Assembly (NCBI GenBank): GCA_015342445.1
Contig: JACEFO010002177.1
Span: 1,488,001 to 1,552,000 of the forward strand
Source: Digitaria exilis
Lineage: Eukaryota; Streptophyta; Magnoliopsida; Poales; Poaceae
Direction: 5' to 3'
Length of the DNA stretch: 64,000 bases
A program made the translations under genes and the position numbers. Below are positions 1 to 12,288 of this stretch, one piece after another; positions within the stretch are counted from its first letter, which is position 1; each line of letters opens with the position of its first letter. The notes beneath the pieces are model-generated. The model ran no database searches and was not told where the DNA came from. It saw nothing but the letters and a program-made list of their open reading frames with translations.

Positions 1-1120
1 AGAGCGAGTTGGCAGAATATTAGGGAATTGGACCCGCACACAGTTCGTGGCGACGCGCGATCATGGGCTTTGGTTTGCATTACACGGTGACTACTGATCG
101 CGCGCCCTCGCTTTCGGTGACTACTATGCGCTTCAAAATGCGCGCGGCGCGAACTATGAGAAAGTGGCAATAAAGGCAGGTGAACTGTAGCCTTCGCCTG
201 CTGCCGTTTTGGGAATGTCTAGGGAAGCACACGGGTCAATGGGCATTGGCCAATGGCCATACATGTATGCGACACTGCGACATACGTGTACGTACAGGGG
301 CTAGGTGATCTCGACGCCAATTTTTTTTTTTCTTCCCTTTCCTACTCCTGTGGAGGAAGACCTGGTACCTGGCTTACTTGCTATTGCAGTGCCTTTTCAT
401 AAGCACACACAGTTTTGGGGACCATGGATTGCTGGTAATCCCAATTCAAAGCGCGCAGCTGTACTACCCATGCGATGCAACAGCACACACACTACAACTC
501 TGGTACGGTGGTACTTGGACAGGGCTCTCTCCCCAGAAAAGCAAACTGAACTGGCACTCGGATAGAACCTTCTGGTTCATAAATATTAAGTGGAGAATTA
601 AATCATCAAGAACATGTTTACCATTAGTTTTGCTATCTACTTTTTCATTAGCCATCAACCATGCAGGCACATAGGGGGCACCTAATTTGGACTCCCAGTT
701 AGATTGTTTCGTAAGCTGCAACGAACTCTGACAAGGAACAATGGTACTTCAACACGGATTTTTCATGCGAGTATGGAGTTGTCAACAAAACTCAGAAGGT
801 CAGGCAATGTGACACACCAGGAATATAACTATATAAGTATGGGAAACTGACTAGTTTCAGCTATCTCAAGTTACGCCCATCATGTTGCTCAACTGAAGGC
901 TAACCGGATGCCAATTCGGGGTCGACACTGACGTCTCTTTCCAACGTAGAATGGGTGCTCGAGGCATAGAAACGAGCGTTGCACGCTGATGGCACTAGTT
1001 CAGAGTAGGCTAGAATAATTGGAACACATGAATGAACACAGCAGCCAGGACAGAGAGGAGACGCAGGCCGGTAGCTAGGAAAATGCTCAGTGAACCAAGC
1101 GCAGGCAGCAGTGTGCTCAC
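1..1120. other. No exon seen: putative GDSL-1 intron or truncation
   Basis: This stretch lies downstream of the GDSL-1 first exon on the minus strand. I looked for the conserved second GDSL exon (the block with GANFAV and the proline-rich start) and did not see it. It is therefore either the start of an intron longer than 1.1 kb whose other exons lie outside the window, or sequence joined after truncation of the gene. No RNA gene or clear repeat was recognised. Confidence 0.4.
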
Positions 1121-1409
1121 CGATGAAATCGATGACGAGGCGTCCGTCGCTGGCGCGGCCGGTGGGGCGGCCGAAGAACGTCCGCCCGTACGGCGGCGAG
1201 CCGAAGAGGCTGTGGCTCCTCGCCGTCAGGCGGACGAAGTTGCCCGTGTCCGTCAGCGAGTCGCCGAAGCTGAAGATGCGCGTGTAGCAGCTCGCGAGCG
1301 CCGGCGAGCCGCCGATCCCGAGGACGGCCAGGAGCGAGAGAGACCACCACGCCGCCAGTGCTGCCAGCGAATGGCTTCGCAGCAGCCTCATGGTCTTGTG
1401 GTGAGGCAC
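1121..1409 (-). CDS. GDSL esterase/lipase, exon 1 only (GDSL-1, partial)
   Basis: First exon of a plant GDSL (SGNH) esterase/lipase, a secreted serine hydrolase. The peptide opens with a hydrophobic signal segment (about residues 7-39), followed by CYTRIFSFGDSLTDTGN, the block I motif carrying the nucleophile Ser. It continues through PYGRTFFGRPTGRASDGR to VIDFI. A GTGAGC donor follows directly at 1120/1119, in the same phase (1) and at the same codon as exon 1 of the four other GDSL genes in this window. A second ATG at 1391 (MRLLRS) is an alternative start. No further exons are visible down to base 1. The gene is either cut by the window edge through a long intron, or is an orphan exon. Family assignment is sure; gene integrity is unknown. 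Confidence 0.8.
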
Positions 1410-3783
1410 CAGCAGCTTGTGAGTGTGTCAAGCGTCTGAACTCTGAAGGAGCAGAAGCAGAGAGGGGCAAGCTGACAGACAGTGCAGAGAAGCTCGCTGC
1501 TCACGTACGTATAGGTTTCTTAAACGAACGAATGGAGCCGGTGTGCGAGATACCTGGCCGCCTTTCACTGAGTTTGTGGTGTGTGACAGGCTAACCGCTA
1601 AATGGAGTGAACAACCAGTGTGCAGCAGGTATTTCTTGTTGAGCCTTGAGCGTCTGTGGACTGTGGAGGCAGCTCCACACCCTCATAAAATCAAGGCATG
1701 GGTACCATACCAGTCCAAGGATTTTGCAAGGACACTAGTCAACAAAGTAACAGACACAGCACCGTGCGTGTGTGCCGTTCATGCCTGTGAAACCCTGAAC
1801 TTACCAGTTACCAGGACACCTGCTATTGTACTAATGCCACACCACATCTTTGTTCTGAACAACCCTTTTGTCAGGTTCTCATCCACCTCGTTTTCATCTC
1901 ACTTTTGTTTACCGGCACGATGCTCATGAGCAAAAGCCGTAGAACGTATCATGCAGTGCGAATAACCTCCAGGCATGTCGCTCGCATGAAAAGACCCCAT
2001 TCATTGTGCGTACATGGAGCCGCTGGGCCCTGTAAGAGCAACGGGAGAAACCGGCCAGAAAGGCATGAATGCAAGAAACAGATTTGATGTCCTGGAATTG
2101 GGTAGCTCGTGGACTCTAGCCCTTCGCCCGTCTTTCTATCTTGTTTCTATCCGCGCGAGGAGGTTAACACAGATGTGGCACGGCTACGAAGCACATGCCC
2201 TAGAATTTGTGTGTGGGTGCTAATGAAACTGGTAGCATTTCCAGTTGTCCGTTTGTTAGTCCCCTACGCAAACCGGCATGAGTGGAGTCGTTTTCAGTGA
2301 AATGTGCTAGATTCTCTGCACTAACAGGCTTTAATTACTTTTTGTGGGAAATGGGGAGATATATCACTCGGAATAGGGGCTAACTATTACAATTGTCAAG
2401 GATAATTTGTGATATAAGGTTTGGAAAGGGCCCCAAACACAGCCCAGTGGACACATCGACCAGTGTAACTCTTTAGTATTATGGAAACGATTATAATTTA
2501 ATACATATATCTCCATATAGTCAACTGAGCAGAGCTAGATTTAGTGGACAATTAACATTTATGCATAGTTCGAATTACACTTTCACCATTTTCTGTTGCT
2601 TTTCACAAATTATGTTCGTGCAGTATGATGCAACAATGTCGTCATCGTTAGATTCTTCTAAAGCCACAATGGTGATTAAGGGTCTATTATCTCTCTCCAT
2701 AGACGTTGGATTGATCAGTCAACTAGGTGCAAGGTGAAGGGCAGGCCAATAGGCCATCGACTTCAGCCTAGAAATTCAATACATATTTATTAGTGTTTGG
2801 TGGGGTCAATGTGTGGAGAGAGAAAGTAGTATGGAAACGGACGTCAGTTTAGATGAGTTCAACTTTACTATTATTCACACTTTCATTCCATTGGAAATTG
2901 TTATTGTCCTTGCAAACTTTTGCTACAGTGATGTTTTGTAAACTTTTTCTATCTAAACGGTACCTATAGCGTCAGAAAATGAGGCCATGCCATGTAGATA
3001 TGCAGCCAATGAGAGGTTTTTGACTGCGTTCTTATTTTAGTGTTTTATGTAGTCAAATTTATCGATTGTTGGTCAAGTTTATAGAAAATATACCAATGCC
3101 AAATTAGTTTCATTAAACTCACAGGGAAAATATGTTTTGATAGTGTCTTTATTTGGTAGTATTAATATATTTCCTATAAGTTTGGTCAAAATTAGAGAAA
3201 TTTGACATCAACAAAAATATCTTATATATTTTATTTTTCAATCAAAGGGAATAATAAATCTTCTTATCCAATAGATGTCGCCGACTAGAAGCAAGATGCC
3301 CATGTATATCCCTTTCTGACACTCTCAAGAAGGGAACTCAACTCAATTATTCATAATACAATACACATATTAGAAAAGGGGGATCCCAAAAAATTCATAC
3401 ACACTAGAAGAAACCAGGTGGAGTCATATATTAATAATAAATAGGTACCTGAATTTGCTTTGATGATGACTTGAATTTAGATGGCATATGTGCACATTTA
3501 TATCTTTCATAGAATTCGGCTGGAATCAGGACGCCAAGGCTGCAGGATGGAGCAAATCCGATTACTTTATACTCCTGCTGTTTTTTTTCTTAGAGTGGTC
3601 GTATCACTACCATTTCCTTTACAAAATGGAGAGATCCCTCCAAAATCTCTCTCGTTGTGGGTGTCGCCAACTAGAAGCTAGATGTCTTAGCTATAGTCCT
3701 AACAATTTCTTGTTTTTGACACATTTACTGACCAGCACTATGTGAGAAAAAAGAGATCATTTTTCTAGACATTTATCCATGTC
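1410..3783. other. Intergenic, AT-rich, no gene recognised
   Basis: Spacer between GDSL-1 and the 3' end of the first lipase gene. Open frames here are short and resemble nothing I know. A direct repeat of about 25 bp (GTCGCC.ACTAGAAGC.AGATG) occurs near 3276 and again near 3662, which may mark a decayed repeat element. No TIRs or LTRs were resolved. An AATAAA-type signal for the lipase gene reads on the minus strand at 3784-3789. Confidence 0.4.
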
Positions 3784-3903
3784 TTTATTAATGTAGAAAA
3801 CATCAGTAAGATGTGTAGCAACACAAAACACAATTTGCTGGCATCGCGTCGCGTGGCGGGACTGGACGACATCCAAATAAATCATTATTGCTTCTGCTGT
3901 GTC

Positions 3904-6900
3904 CTACAAGTTGATGCTGTCATCCTCCTCCTCCTCCTCCTCGTCGTAGTCAGGCTCATGGTCCTCCAAGACCCACCTCCCGTCGGCCCCCTTCACCATG
4001 CTCTTGTTGTGGTGCACCTTCCACCCCACGGGCACGGGGTACTCGTCGGCGAGGCAGTCGTCGAACTTGTTCACCAGCGCGACGTCCCGTTCCACCACCA
4101 GCCCGAACACGCCATGGTCACCCTGCCACCCGGCGACGCCGTGCAGGTGGACCTCGAGGTCGTGCGACTGCGACTCGTTGCCGTGGGGCTTGAGGAACGG
4201 CGACCGGCGCGTGTCGATGAGCAGCTCGACGCCCACGTCGGCGTAGCCCACGGGAGGGTAGTGTGGGATGCGGTCGGGCTTGTTGCGGACGCGGAGCATC
4301 CGGAGGTCAGGGAGGCGGTGGAAGATGTCTCGGAAGTCGCGGTCGCCCGTGCGCGGGCTGCCGAACACCACGGCGGTGACCGGGGCGCGGCGGCTGTCGA
4401 CGTCGAAGCAAGAAGGGGACTTGTTGTAGGAGTTGGCGACGATGTCCACGGCGTTGAGGGTGGCAAGGGTCGCGCCCAGGCTGTGCCCGACCACGGTGAT
4501 GCTTGTGTCCTCGTCTTTGTATTTCTCCATCAGCCTTGCGATCTCTGTCAACACCTGCTCGATCGCACAATAGCTTGCTGAGTATTCAGAAAAAGGGTCT
4601 AATCTAGTAAAGCACACGATGAATACTTATCACAACAACATCTTCATTTGCTATCATACCGATAAACTCGAAAACTATCTACACAGGCAACCATCGCAAA
4701 TCAATGCACATCCTTTCCAGTTTCCATTTCCTTTTACCTGACCTCGCTGCAACCATTCTCATTCATTCATCACTTCAAACATTGTCAATCATGGTACAAC
4801 TGCTGGTCTTGCCCCTTCCTTTGGACGCCGCTACTATCTCCTGTAAAATTGTCATGCGTTGTCTATCTGTCTCTTCCCTCAACAGTCAACATCATCTACT
4901 CTATGAAAAAGGAGTCAACAGCATCACATCTTCAATTTCAATCCTTCATCACCAGGTGTCAGTGTCACCATTCTCATTTGCTATAACCCCATCAAGCTAA
5001 AACCACTCAGTGTCCTCCTCTTGCTGCTGCATTATCAACCACACTGTTCATCTTAACACGGCACACGCCAAGCTGGCCTTGACACTACCTTATCGTAGTA
5101 CAAGTCAGGGGCAATCGTCGGCCCAAAAATTTTCAGATTCTGTACAGTGTTTGCAGAGGACAAGTATGCCTGCATTACTATTGGAGGACGTATGGGAGGC
5201 GAGGAGTAGGCGTCTATTGGAAGACCAGCATATGACAGCGTTTACTTAATGTAGGATACTAGGAGTAATTGAGCTTGCTACAGTAACATGGTTGGAAAAA
5301 AAAATTACTATGCGGCCAAGGCTCAACTCCGGGTGCTACCAAAATCACGGCATCATGTGTACTGTGGAACGCTGTGCGTGTGCACTATAGAAATTCATCT
5401 TGGCCCAAAAGTACTAAAAGTAAGCATTGCCAACACATATTCCCAACAACTTTTGTGCCAAAATAATCTGTTTCTTTCCTAGCGTAAGAGTCCAACCAAT
5501 GCATTTCTCAGGAAAACGGAGAAAGACGCATATGTCGTGTTAGTGTAATGTGTAATAAACAAATTTGGCCATATCAGGATAACGCAAAAGGCCAGAACCC
5601 TCTCCTTGTATCTAGACAAAAGAAAAAAGCTGGAAGAAACAGAACAGTGTTGAATTTCGTGTGAAGATTGCAGGTTTTATGGAGTTATGAATATGATTGT
5701 TCAGAGTTTGCATTGCATTTGAAATTCTAGTGCTTCTTTGGGACCTCAGATCCCGGTGAGAATATCACCACAGTCACTGCCACCTTGTATAATTTAAAAT
5801 TGTATGTTCGAGATGACGAGATCAGCATATAGTGATGTGTAGTTTGAGAGGAACACCATTTCCTGGAATGACAACTGATATTTAACTTTATGAAAGACTC
5901 AAAGTTTCAACACATACAAAAATTAATTTGCTAATAATTCTAATTTCTTCAATTGTTCGCGGTCATCAAATTGCTTTGGTTAGACTGATGCATCAACATC
6001 TCCGGTAGTATTTGACTGAAGTTGTCACCAGTTAGCTCGCTAAAAAACTTGTACTTTAAGGCAAAGCATCACACTTCACACTCAACTAGGACACATATGA
6101 TGCAACCATACGACTACCAATCCACTGGACAAGCACATCTTCTAGGATACCAGAAAGCTAGATCACACCTTCTCTGGATGCAAGCTTCTTAAGGCAAGCA
6201 AAGGTCCTGTCATGCGAGATAGCTTCCAATGCATATTTAGGGCTCGTTACTTCGTTAGTACATATGACCAACGGCGTCACCTAGTTATGTTTTGCTACCC
6301 AGCTTGGTTAAATGTAAATTGTCACCAGATTAAGAGCAATCACCTACATCTATGTTACAAACTTACAATTTTCTCCTCTTATCTTGAATTGAAAGAGCAA
6401 TACTTATTTGTAGTCAACTGCACAAGCATCATCAGGGGATTGCTTGTTTCAGTGCTTACAAAAGGCAGTGGTCTTCACCCCCAAAAAACATTTTAAGTGG
6501 AAATGAACTGAAACAAAAGCAAGTGCAGAAAACTATAAACCATCCTTTAGACCCTGAGAACAATGGATATGAACCACAACAAAACAAGATGCAACAATAC
6601 TAGTTTGAGTCATACACTCATACTGCACACGGGCGATATATATGCCTGAACTGGACTGCAACAGAGTAAATGGAAGAAGCAGAGCACTGCAAAAGAGTAA
6701 ACAGAAGAAGCAGAGCACTGGAGCAGAGTAAACAGAAGGAGCAGAGCACTGCAACAGAGTAAACAGAAGGAGCAGAGCACTGAAACAGAGTAAACAGAAG
6801 GAGCAGAACCTGCATCCTGGCGCTCTGCTTGTTGAGCTTGGAGCCCTCGTCCGCCGACGTGTAGAGCGACAGGTACCCACGGTGCACCGAGGGGTCAGAG

Positions 6901-7403
6901 CCGTCGGCTCCCTCAGGCCCGAGGATCCCCGCGGCGGAGGCGAGCGCGAGCTTGAGGTCGGCCACCCACTCGAGCGCGCGCTGCGTGCCGCGCCACGCCA
7001 CCACGATGTCCCTGCGCCCGAGCGCGGCGGCGCCCTCGTCCGTGGCCACCGCCACGTACCCCATCCAGTTGCACTCCCTGGCGCGTCCCTCGCGGCAGAG
7101 CGGCCGGAGCAGCACCTTGCCGCGCACCTCCGCGCTCGCCGTGGCGTACACGTACCGCGTGGCCGCGTACCAGCCCGGGTGGGACACGTCCACGCGCCGG
7201 AACAGGTCGCCGCGGCGGTACCGGCACATCCCGGCGTTCGGGGACCGGCGCTCGCCGATGAACGCCTCGTAGGTGGCCGTGATCATCTCGCCGTAGGTGA
7301 TGAGGCAGCGACGGAGGTCGGCGTCGAGCGGGTCCAGCAGGCCCTCCCAGTGCCCGCTGCCGTGAAGCTCCCTCCACCGCCCGGCCATGTCGCCGGCGAA
7401 CAT
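3904..7403 (-). CDS. Phospholipase A1-II type class 3 lipase (PLA1-A), two exons
   Basis: Exon 1 is 6810-7403 and exon 2 is 3904-4554, joined in phase 0 (..SARMQ / VLTEIARL..), giving about 414 aa. The family (DSEL/DAD1-like, PLA1-II) hydrolyses the sn-1 acyl chain of glycerolipids; the II group lacks a plastid transit peptide and is usually cytosolic. Seen: the WRELHGSGHWEGLLDPLD start typical of the group, the VVAWRGT block, the nucleophile elbow GHSLG (Ser about 223), the PRTGD block, a candidate catalytic Asp in VRNKPDRIP (about 292) and His in DLEVHLHGVAG (about 334-336). The C-terminus is strongly acidic (DYDEEEEEEDD). ATG 7403 is the first; ATG 7388 (MAGRWREL) is also possible. The 2255 bp intron begins inside a 31 bp minisatellite that supplies the GT of the donor. 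An AATAAA-like signal lies at 3784-3789, about 115 bp past the stop. It is paralogous to the gene at 9619-11757. Confidence 0.88.
4555..6654 (-). other. Intron body of PLA1-A
   Basis: Interior of the single intron of the lipase gene, AT-rich. The acceptor is GAGCAG/GTGTTG at 4555-4556. Short open frames on the plus strand look random. I saw no transposon with clear ends. Confidence 0.5.
6655..6809. repeat. 31 bp minisatellite, five copies, at the PLA1-A splice donor
   Basis: Five tandem copies of a 31 bp unit (plus strand ACTGCAACAGAGTAAACAG..) run from 6655 to 6809 and stop exactly at the exon 1 border. Copies differ by a few substitutions. On the gene strand each unit reads GCTCTGCTCCTTCTGTTTAC.. 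and ends in a pyrimidine run plus CAG (acceptor-like, e.g. TTTACTCTGTTGCAG). Only the copy touching the exon has GT instead of GC as its first two bases, creating the donor GTTCTG. Read through, the array stays open and encodes a hydrophobic repeat peptide until a stop near 6618. Confidence 0.9.
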
Positions 7404-8336
7404 TTGTCACCGGCAATGTGGCTGTAAATCTGAAATTCTGAGCTCTGAAAGAAGTGGTCCTCTCTCCTCGGCGTCCCTTTGGCCAACCTGTGTGGTGCTG
7501 CGAGGTTAATTAGGTTCACCTCGAAGCTCGCTAGGTGTACAAGTGGAGCATTCTTTGCTCACATGGCACATTTGACAGTGGGTTGCCAGTGGGCTTGGAA
7601 AGAACTCAAGGATCTAGATCGAACTGGGACCGTCTGAATCTATCGCCGTATAACAGTCAAGTAATATGTTGCCATCTAGTCGAACTGGTTATCTGACATT
7701 ATTATATTGTGCGCCATGCACTAATCTTTAGATAGAATCGTTGAATTCCTACATAGCATTTAGATTCCAGTTTCTGGACTAGTAAGTTGAAGTCTACGGT
7801 CAGAAGCCAAGGAAAATGACGCGGCTTATTCAAGATAACGGCTTTTCAGAAAGTGAAGATTGAAAAACAGTTCTGGATCTATCATACCAACAACTGCAAC
7901 AACGTGAAGGCGAAAGGAAATGAGATCATCGGCTATTGATGATATTTTTTTTATCGCAAATAGATGCATGTGGAAACAATAAATAAAAAAATTGCACGAC
8001 AGCAGATGGTGGTTATGTTATGCCTAATGCCCTAATCCAATCCAATACAGGGAAGAAGGTGATCACCTTGGATTTGGAAGAAGCTGTTTGGCAGCTTGTC
8101 AAAGCCACCTCGCCGGTGCCAGCGCCTGTCCAGAGGAAGGTGTTGATCGCCGGTGATGCTAATCCATCAGTAGTTCATGGCAGATGCCAGACGCCAAAGG
8201 TGTGTGTGAGATCCGGGAGCCGGAGGCCCGGAGCCCATCGGAGCATGGGCAAGGTTTTATTGGTCGCTAATAAATTTCGGTAGAGGTGGCATGGTCCTTT
8301 TCTTTTTCTTTTTTTTTAAAAAAATCGATCTAGCAG
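7404..8336. other. Intergenic, PLA1-A upstream region
   Basis: The 5' flank of PLA1-A. No clear TATA box was found within 150 bp of the start. The rest is unclassified AT-rich sequence with no credible gene. Confidence 0.4.
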
Positions 8337-8998
8337 CAGGGGTTTTTATACCGAACCGGGACTGGGAACCGCCGCCCTCCGATAGCGGCTTACCGAAGCG
8401 GTTTGAGCGGTTCCCGATGGAAACCGGACAAACGGACAAATCAAATTTTGAATTCAAATCTATAAGAATCCCTAGTTCAGTCGGTTTGAACCGGTAAGCC
8501 GAGCGGTTTGGTCGGTAAACCGGTCGGTTTGGACGGTAAGCCGGCCGGTTTGGGCGGTAAGCCGGCTCAATAAATAATTTGTCATGTTTTCAAATTTAAT
8601 TAAAAAATTAAAAAAATAAAAGAAAAATTCCTAAGAATATTTCAAGGTGCATAGAATCTAATGGTGTCAACATTTTTCAAATATTAGTGTATTTGGTATT
8701 TTTTGTGTGCATTAGAAGTTCAATCGGCCGACTTTTTTTCTTTTCCTTTTTTGGTTGAACTTCTAATGCCTGCAAAAAATACCAAATGAGCAAATATTTA
8801 AATTTTTTTTACACCAATAGATTACATGTACCTTGAAGTATTTTTAGAATTTTTTTCAACATTTTTCATTTTTTGAATTCAAATTTGAATATTTTAAATT
8901 TAACCGGTTTGAAACCGCCCCGAACCGCTACCGGTCCGGGGCGGTTTCACCGGGAACCGTGGGAACCGGACCGGTTCCCAGCGGTTTCGTAAACCCTG
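8337..8998. mobile_element. hAT-like non-autonomous foldback element
   Basis: The ends are inverted: left CAGGGGTTTTTATACCG and right, reversed, CAGGGTTTACGAAACCG, both leading into CTGGGAACCG. Flanking 8 bp are TCTAGCAG (8329-8336) and CCTAGCAG (8999-9006), a target duplication with one mismatch, as expected for hAT. Subterminal regions are packed with AACCGGT/CGGTTT words. The centre is a hairpin with arms of about 100 bp (8622-8724 and 8754-8857) around TCGGCCGA. No transposase is present. Confidence 0.75.
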
Positions 8999-9006
8999 CC
9001 TAGCAG

Positions 9007-9618
9007 GTTTGAATTTTTCCCCTTTATAGAGTTTCTATCTAGCTTCTCTCACAAATTCAATAATTAAAAAATAGATATAGAAATACATTACACCATCCCG
9101 TTATTGTTAGAAGGATGAATATATTTGGCTTTAAAAAATTTCAGATTTAGTAAGCCTTTTGCCCCACTCATATAAAAATGGAGGACAAGCTGTTCATTAA
9201 AAATAACTAAAAATAATCCAAGCATGTCCATTTTCTGAAATATAGAAGAACAATGACGTAGGCGGGTCTAGCACCACTTGTCCATTAGAAGATTTGTTGC
9301 TAGAACAAGCTTTGCAACAAAATCGAAACAGATAAACAATTCAACATTATATTTTTGCACACCAAATTTAGACTTCATCACAATCAATAAGTTAATAGGA
9401 CTCATGATTTTGAATACAGAAATTTGTCAAATACAAATTCAAGAATAATGAGACACATTCATTTAGTTCTAAACGGCAATGGATAGACAAAGTAGTTTTC
9501 TTTATTTTGCCTTTTGAGCTCGTGAATTGAAACTTCTGTCCTAATGAGAAAACAACATCAGTCAAACCATACAGCTGCGCCCCGTAACAAACTTGTAATG
9601 ATGAGCTGCCATGTTACA
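9007..9618. other. Intergenic, 3' flank of PLA1-B
   Basis: AT-rich spacer. TTTATT at 9501-9506 reads as AATAAA on the minus strand, about 113 bp past the PLA1-B stop, and may be its polyadenylation signal. Nothing else was recognised. Confidence 0.4.
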
Positions 9619-11757
9619 TCAGTCATCATCCTCATGGTCGGCCAGATGCCACCTGCCATCCTTGCCTTTCACCATACCTTTGTTCTGTACCACCCACCAT
9701 GATGATGGAATTGAATAGTCGTTCTTCAGTGCATCTTCATGTTTGTTCACCAAAGCAATGTCTCGATCAACCAATAACTTGAACCCTCCACTGCTCCCCT
9801 GCGTCCCTGCAACACCATGCATGTAGCATTCCATGTCATGCCATGTTAAGGGGTTTCCAGGGGCCTTCAGGAAGGGTGATTCCCCTGTGTCGATCAATAG
9901 CTCTGTACCAACATCATTGTAACCTAGCTTTGGCCATTTTGGGACCACATCAGGAGAGTTTCGAACTCGGAGCAATCTCAAATCTGTTGTGCTGTCGAAT
10001 GCTTTCTGAAAGTCAGGGTTGCCAACTCTAGGGCTTCCAAAGACAAACGCAGACACAGGGCAACTATTGTTGTAGCCATTCGAGACGATGTCATTGGCAT
10101 TGATGGTGGCAAGTGCTGCTCCAAGGCTGTGACCTGTTATTGTGATGCTAGTCTCCTCGTTCTCATACAAATCAAGTATCCTTTTGACCTCATTCAACAC
10201 CTGCCAACTTTTTGTTAGTTTGATCAATGCGGATTTATTCTATTTTTTAACAAATGATAAGCAAAAATGAAGGAGCTACACCATATATGCACATCAAGGA
10301 GAAAATGATGCATACAGGAAGATCTCTATTCAAGATTTATTTCTTTTAAAAATGTGCCCAAACTTTTTCTGTTCTAAGTGCAGCAATTGTGCCATAATTA
10401 TCTTTTTGCAGGTTAAGCTCTGGATGACTCACAAGTGGGATCATCTGACACATTAAATCATAGAGATGCTTACCCAATGCTAAGGTGGACAAACCACACA
10501 GTGGAATCTTTTCCTTGTATATTTTCAGAAACCAGCTAGGAGCTTTGGGATTCACCAAAGGAAAAGAAACCCAGATCAATGCCAGTTGGGAGCTTAAAAA
10601 ACCACCACTAGTTGAAACTGGAACTTTGTTCTTCTTAGATGGAACTACTAACCCTTAACTTTCCTGTCAAGACACTTTTACTGATTTATAAATCATACAT
10701 TGGACCCCACTACCTCTAAACTAAAAGATGCGTTGTTGCATTGGGATTTATTAGTTGCCACCATGATAAGTTCCCAGTGGTGAAGGGGTACAGAGGCACT
10801 ACACCAACTGAATCCAATCCCCAAGGTGGCAGAATGGGTGGATTATATATTAAAAATAAAAATAGTCTGCGTGATCATTTCTGAGAAACCTGTAGTGCAT
10901 TTCTCAAACACCATACAACTAGATATCAGCTAGCTACTTCAATAGGCAAAGTGGTGCAGATATCGCTTTGTTCTTTCCTTACCTTAAACTCTAATGAAAG
11001 AAAAGCTACACTTCAAGCATACACATGATTGCAAAGAATATTCCACTCTAGCACTCTACAACTTCCTATCTAAGTTGCTCAGACTAGTACAGCTTTGCTT
11101 AGAAACATGAGACTATTTGTATCGGTTTCAGAATATTCAAGAGCTTGAATGAGTTACCTGATGTCTTGCACTCTCTTGGTTGTATTGTGATCCTGGATCA
11201 GCAGTTGTGTAGACGGAAAGCCACCCTCCATGCACACAGGGGTTAATTGCACTGCCTGGAAGAACTATTTCTGAAGCAGGTACCAACGAAATATCAAGAT
11301 CATCCATCCACTCTACCATTCGTATTGTCCCACGCCATGCCACTACCACATCACGCCTCCCAAGCACTTCCTTACCCTCATCTGTAGCCACTGCAACAAA
11401 CCCCATCCAATTTGATTGCCTGCTCCATGCAGCCTTTGACATAGACTTAACCATGAATCCATCAGGCAAGCTGACTGTACACATTGCATATATGAACTTT
11501 GTAATCTCATACAAATTTGGGTACGATACATCCACCCTGCTGAGAAAATCCCTGCGGTTGAAGAGGCAAGACCCAGCATACCTTGATCTCCTCTCCCTGT
11601 TTAGTCCGGTATAGGCTGCCTGGGAGAGCTCACCATAGTTGATGATGTTCCTCCGGAGGTCAATGTCAAGGGGATCAAGTAATCCCTTCCAATAATTCAA
11701 GCCATTGAGTTCTCTCCATCTTCTGGCCACATTTCCAATCCCTCTTACCAGACTCAT
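9619..11757 (-). CDS. Phospholipase A1-II type class 3 lipase (PLA1-B), two exons
   Basis: Exon 1 is 11158-11757 and exon 2 is 9619-10200, joined in phase 0 (..SARHQ / VLNEVKRI..), giving 393 aa. It has the same fold and intron position as PLA1-A. Seen: RRWRELNGLNYWKGLLDPLD, VVVAWRGT, GHSLG (Ser about 225), SPRVGNPDF, Asp in VRNSPDVVP (about 284), His in the HDMECYMHGVAG block, and an acidic end (DHEDDD). It lacks an N-terminal transit peptide, which suggests a cytosolic lipid acyl hydrolase. An in-frame ATG at 11805 exists, but a TATA box at 11834-11845 would place transcription start near it, so ATG 11757 (MSLVRGIGN) is preferred. The intron is 957 bp with a GTAACT donor. It is a tandem duplicate of PLA1-A in the same orientation. 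Known relatives act in membrane lipid turnover, jasmonate supply or senescence; which role applies here is unknown. Confidence 0.92.
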
Positions 11758-11833
11758 CTTTGCCGTGTGCACTTCTATTTCTCTTTCTTGGTTTTCTACT
11801 AGCAACGAGAGCCTAGAATTTCATGTCCCACCT

Positions 11834-11845
11834 GCATATATATAG
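11834..11845 (-). promoter_or_regulatory. TATA box of PLA1-B
   Basis: The minus strand reads CTATATATATGC here, 77 bp upstream of ATG 11757. Spacing suits a plant core promoter and argues against ATG 11805 as the start. Confidence 0.6.
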
Positions 11846-12288
11846 GTATAATGATAGGTGCAAGCTTGTCCATGGCATTTGCAGTTCAATATGCAGGAAG
11901 GATAGGAGATCCCCTGTCATCCTCACTCTATCAATCTTCTGGCCAAGTTGGGCAATATCCATCCTGGATTTCAAAGCATAGAGAAGCTTGCACGGATCAA
12001 ATTAGGACTTGAAGAGCAATCCACCATTCACTTCATGCCAACTGGCACTAGCCAGAGAAAGTAGGGAAGGCAAATAATGTGTAGCCAACATATCTTTGTG
12101 TGCTTCTTAAGATAGGCACTCACCTTCTAGGACCAGCAGACAGCAGCGGACCATGTCTAATGTGCAGAGATCATATCCACACACAGGGCAGGGTGGTCTG
12201 GGCATTGTCCGAACTAGATATACCCATCATATCATGCAGAAAAAAAACACTTGACAGTAAAAATCTTCACTAACCATTGTTGTAAGTA

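Noticed and set aside
6882..7427. Open frame of 181 codons on the plus strand opposite PLA1-A exon 1
   Set aside because: It is the antisense of a GC-rich exon with clear lipase motifs; the composition (Arg/Val/Ala) is that of a shadow frame.
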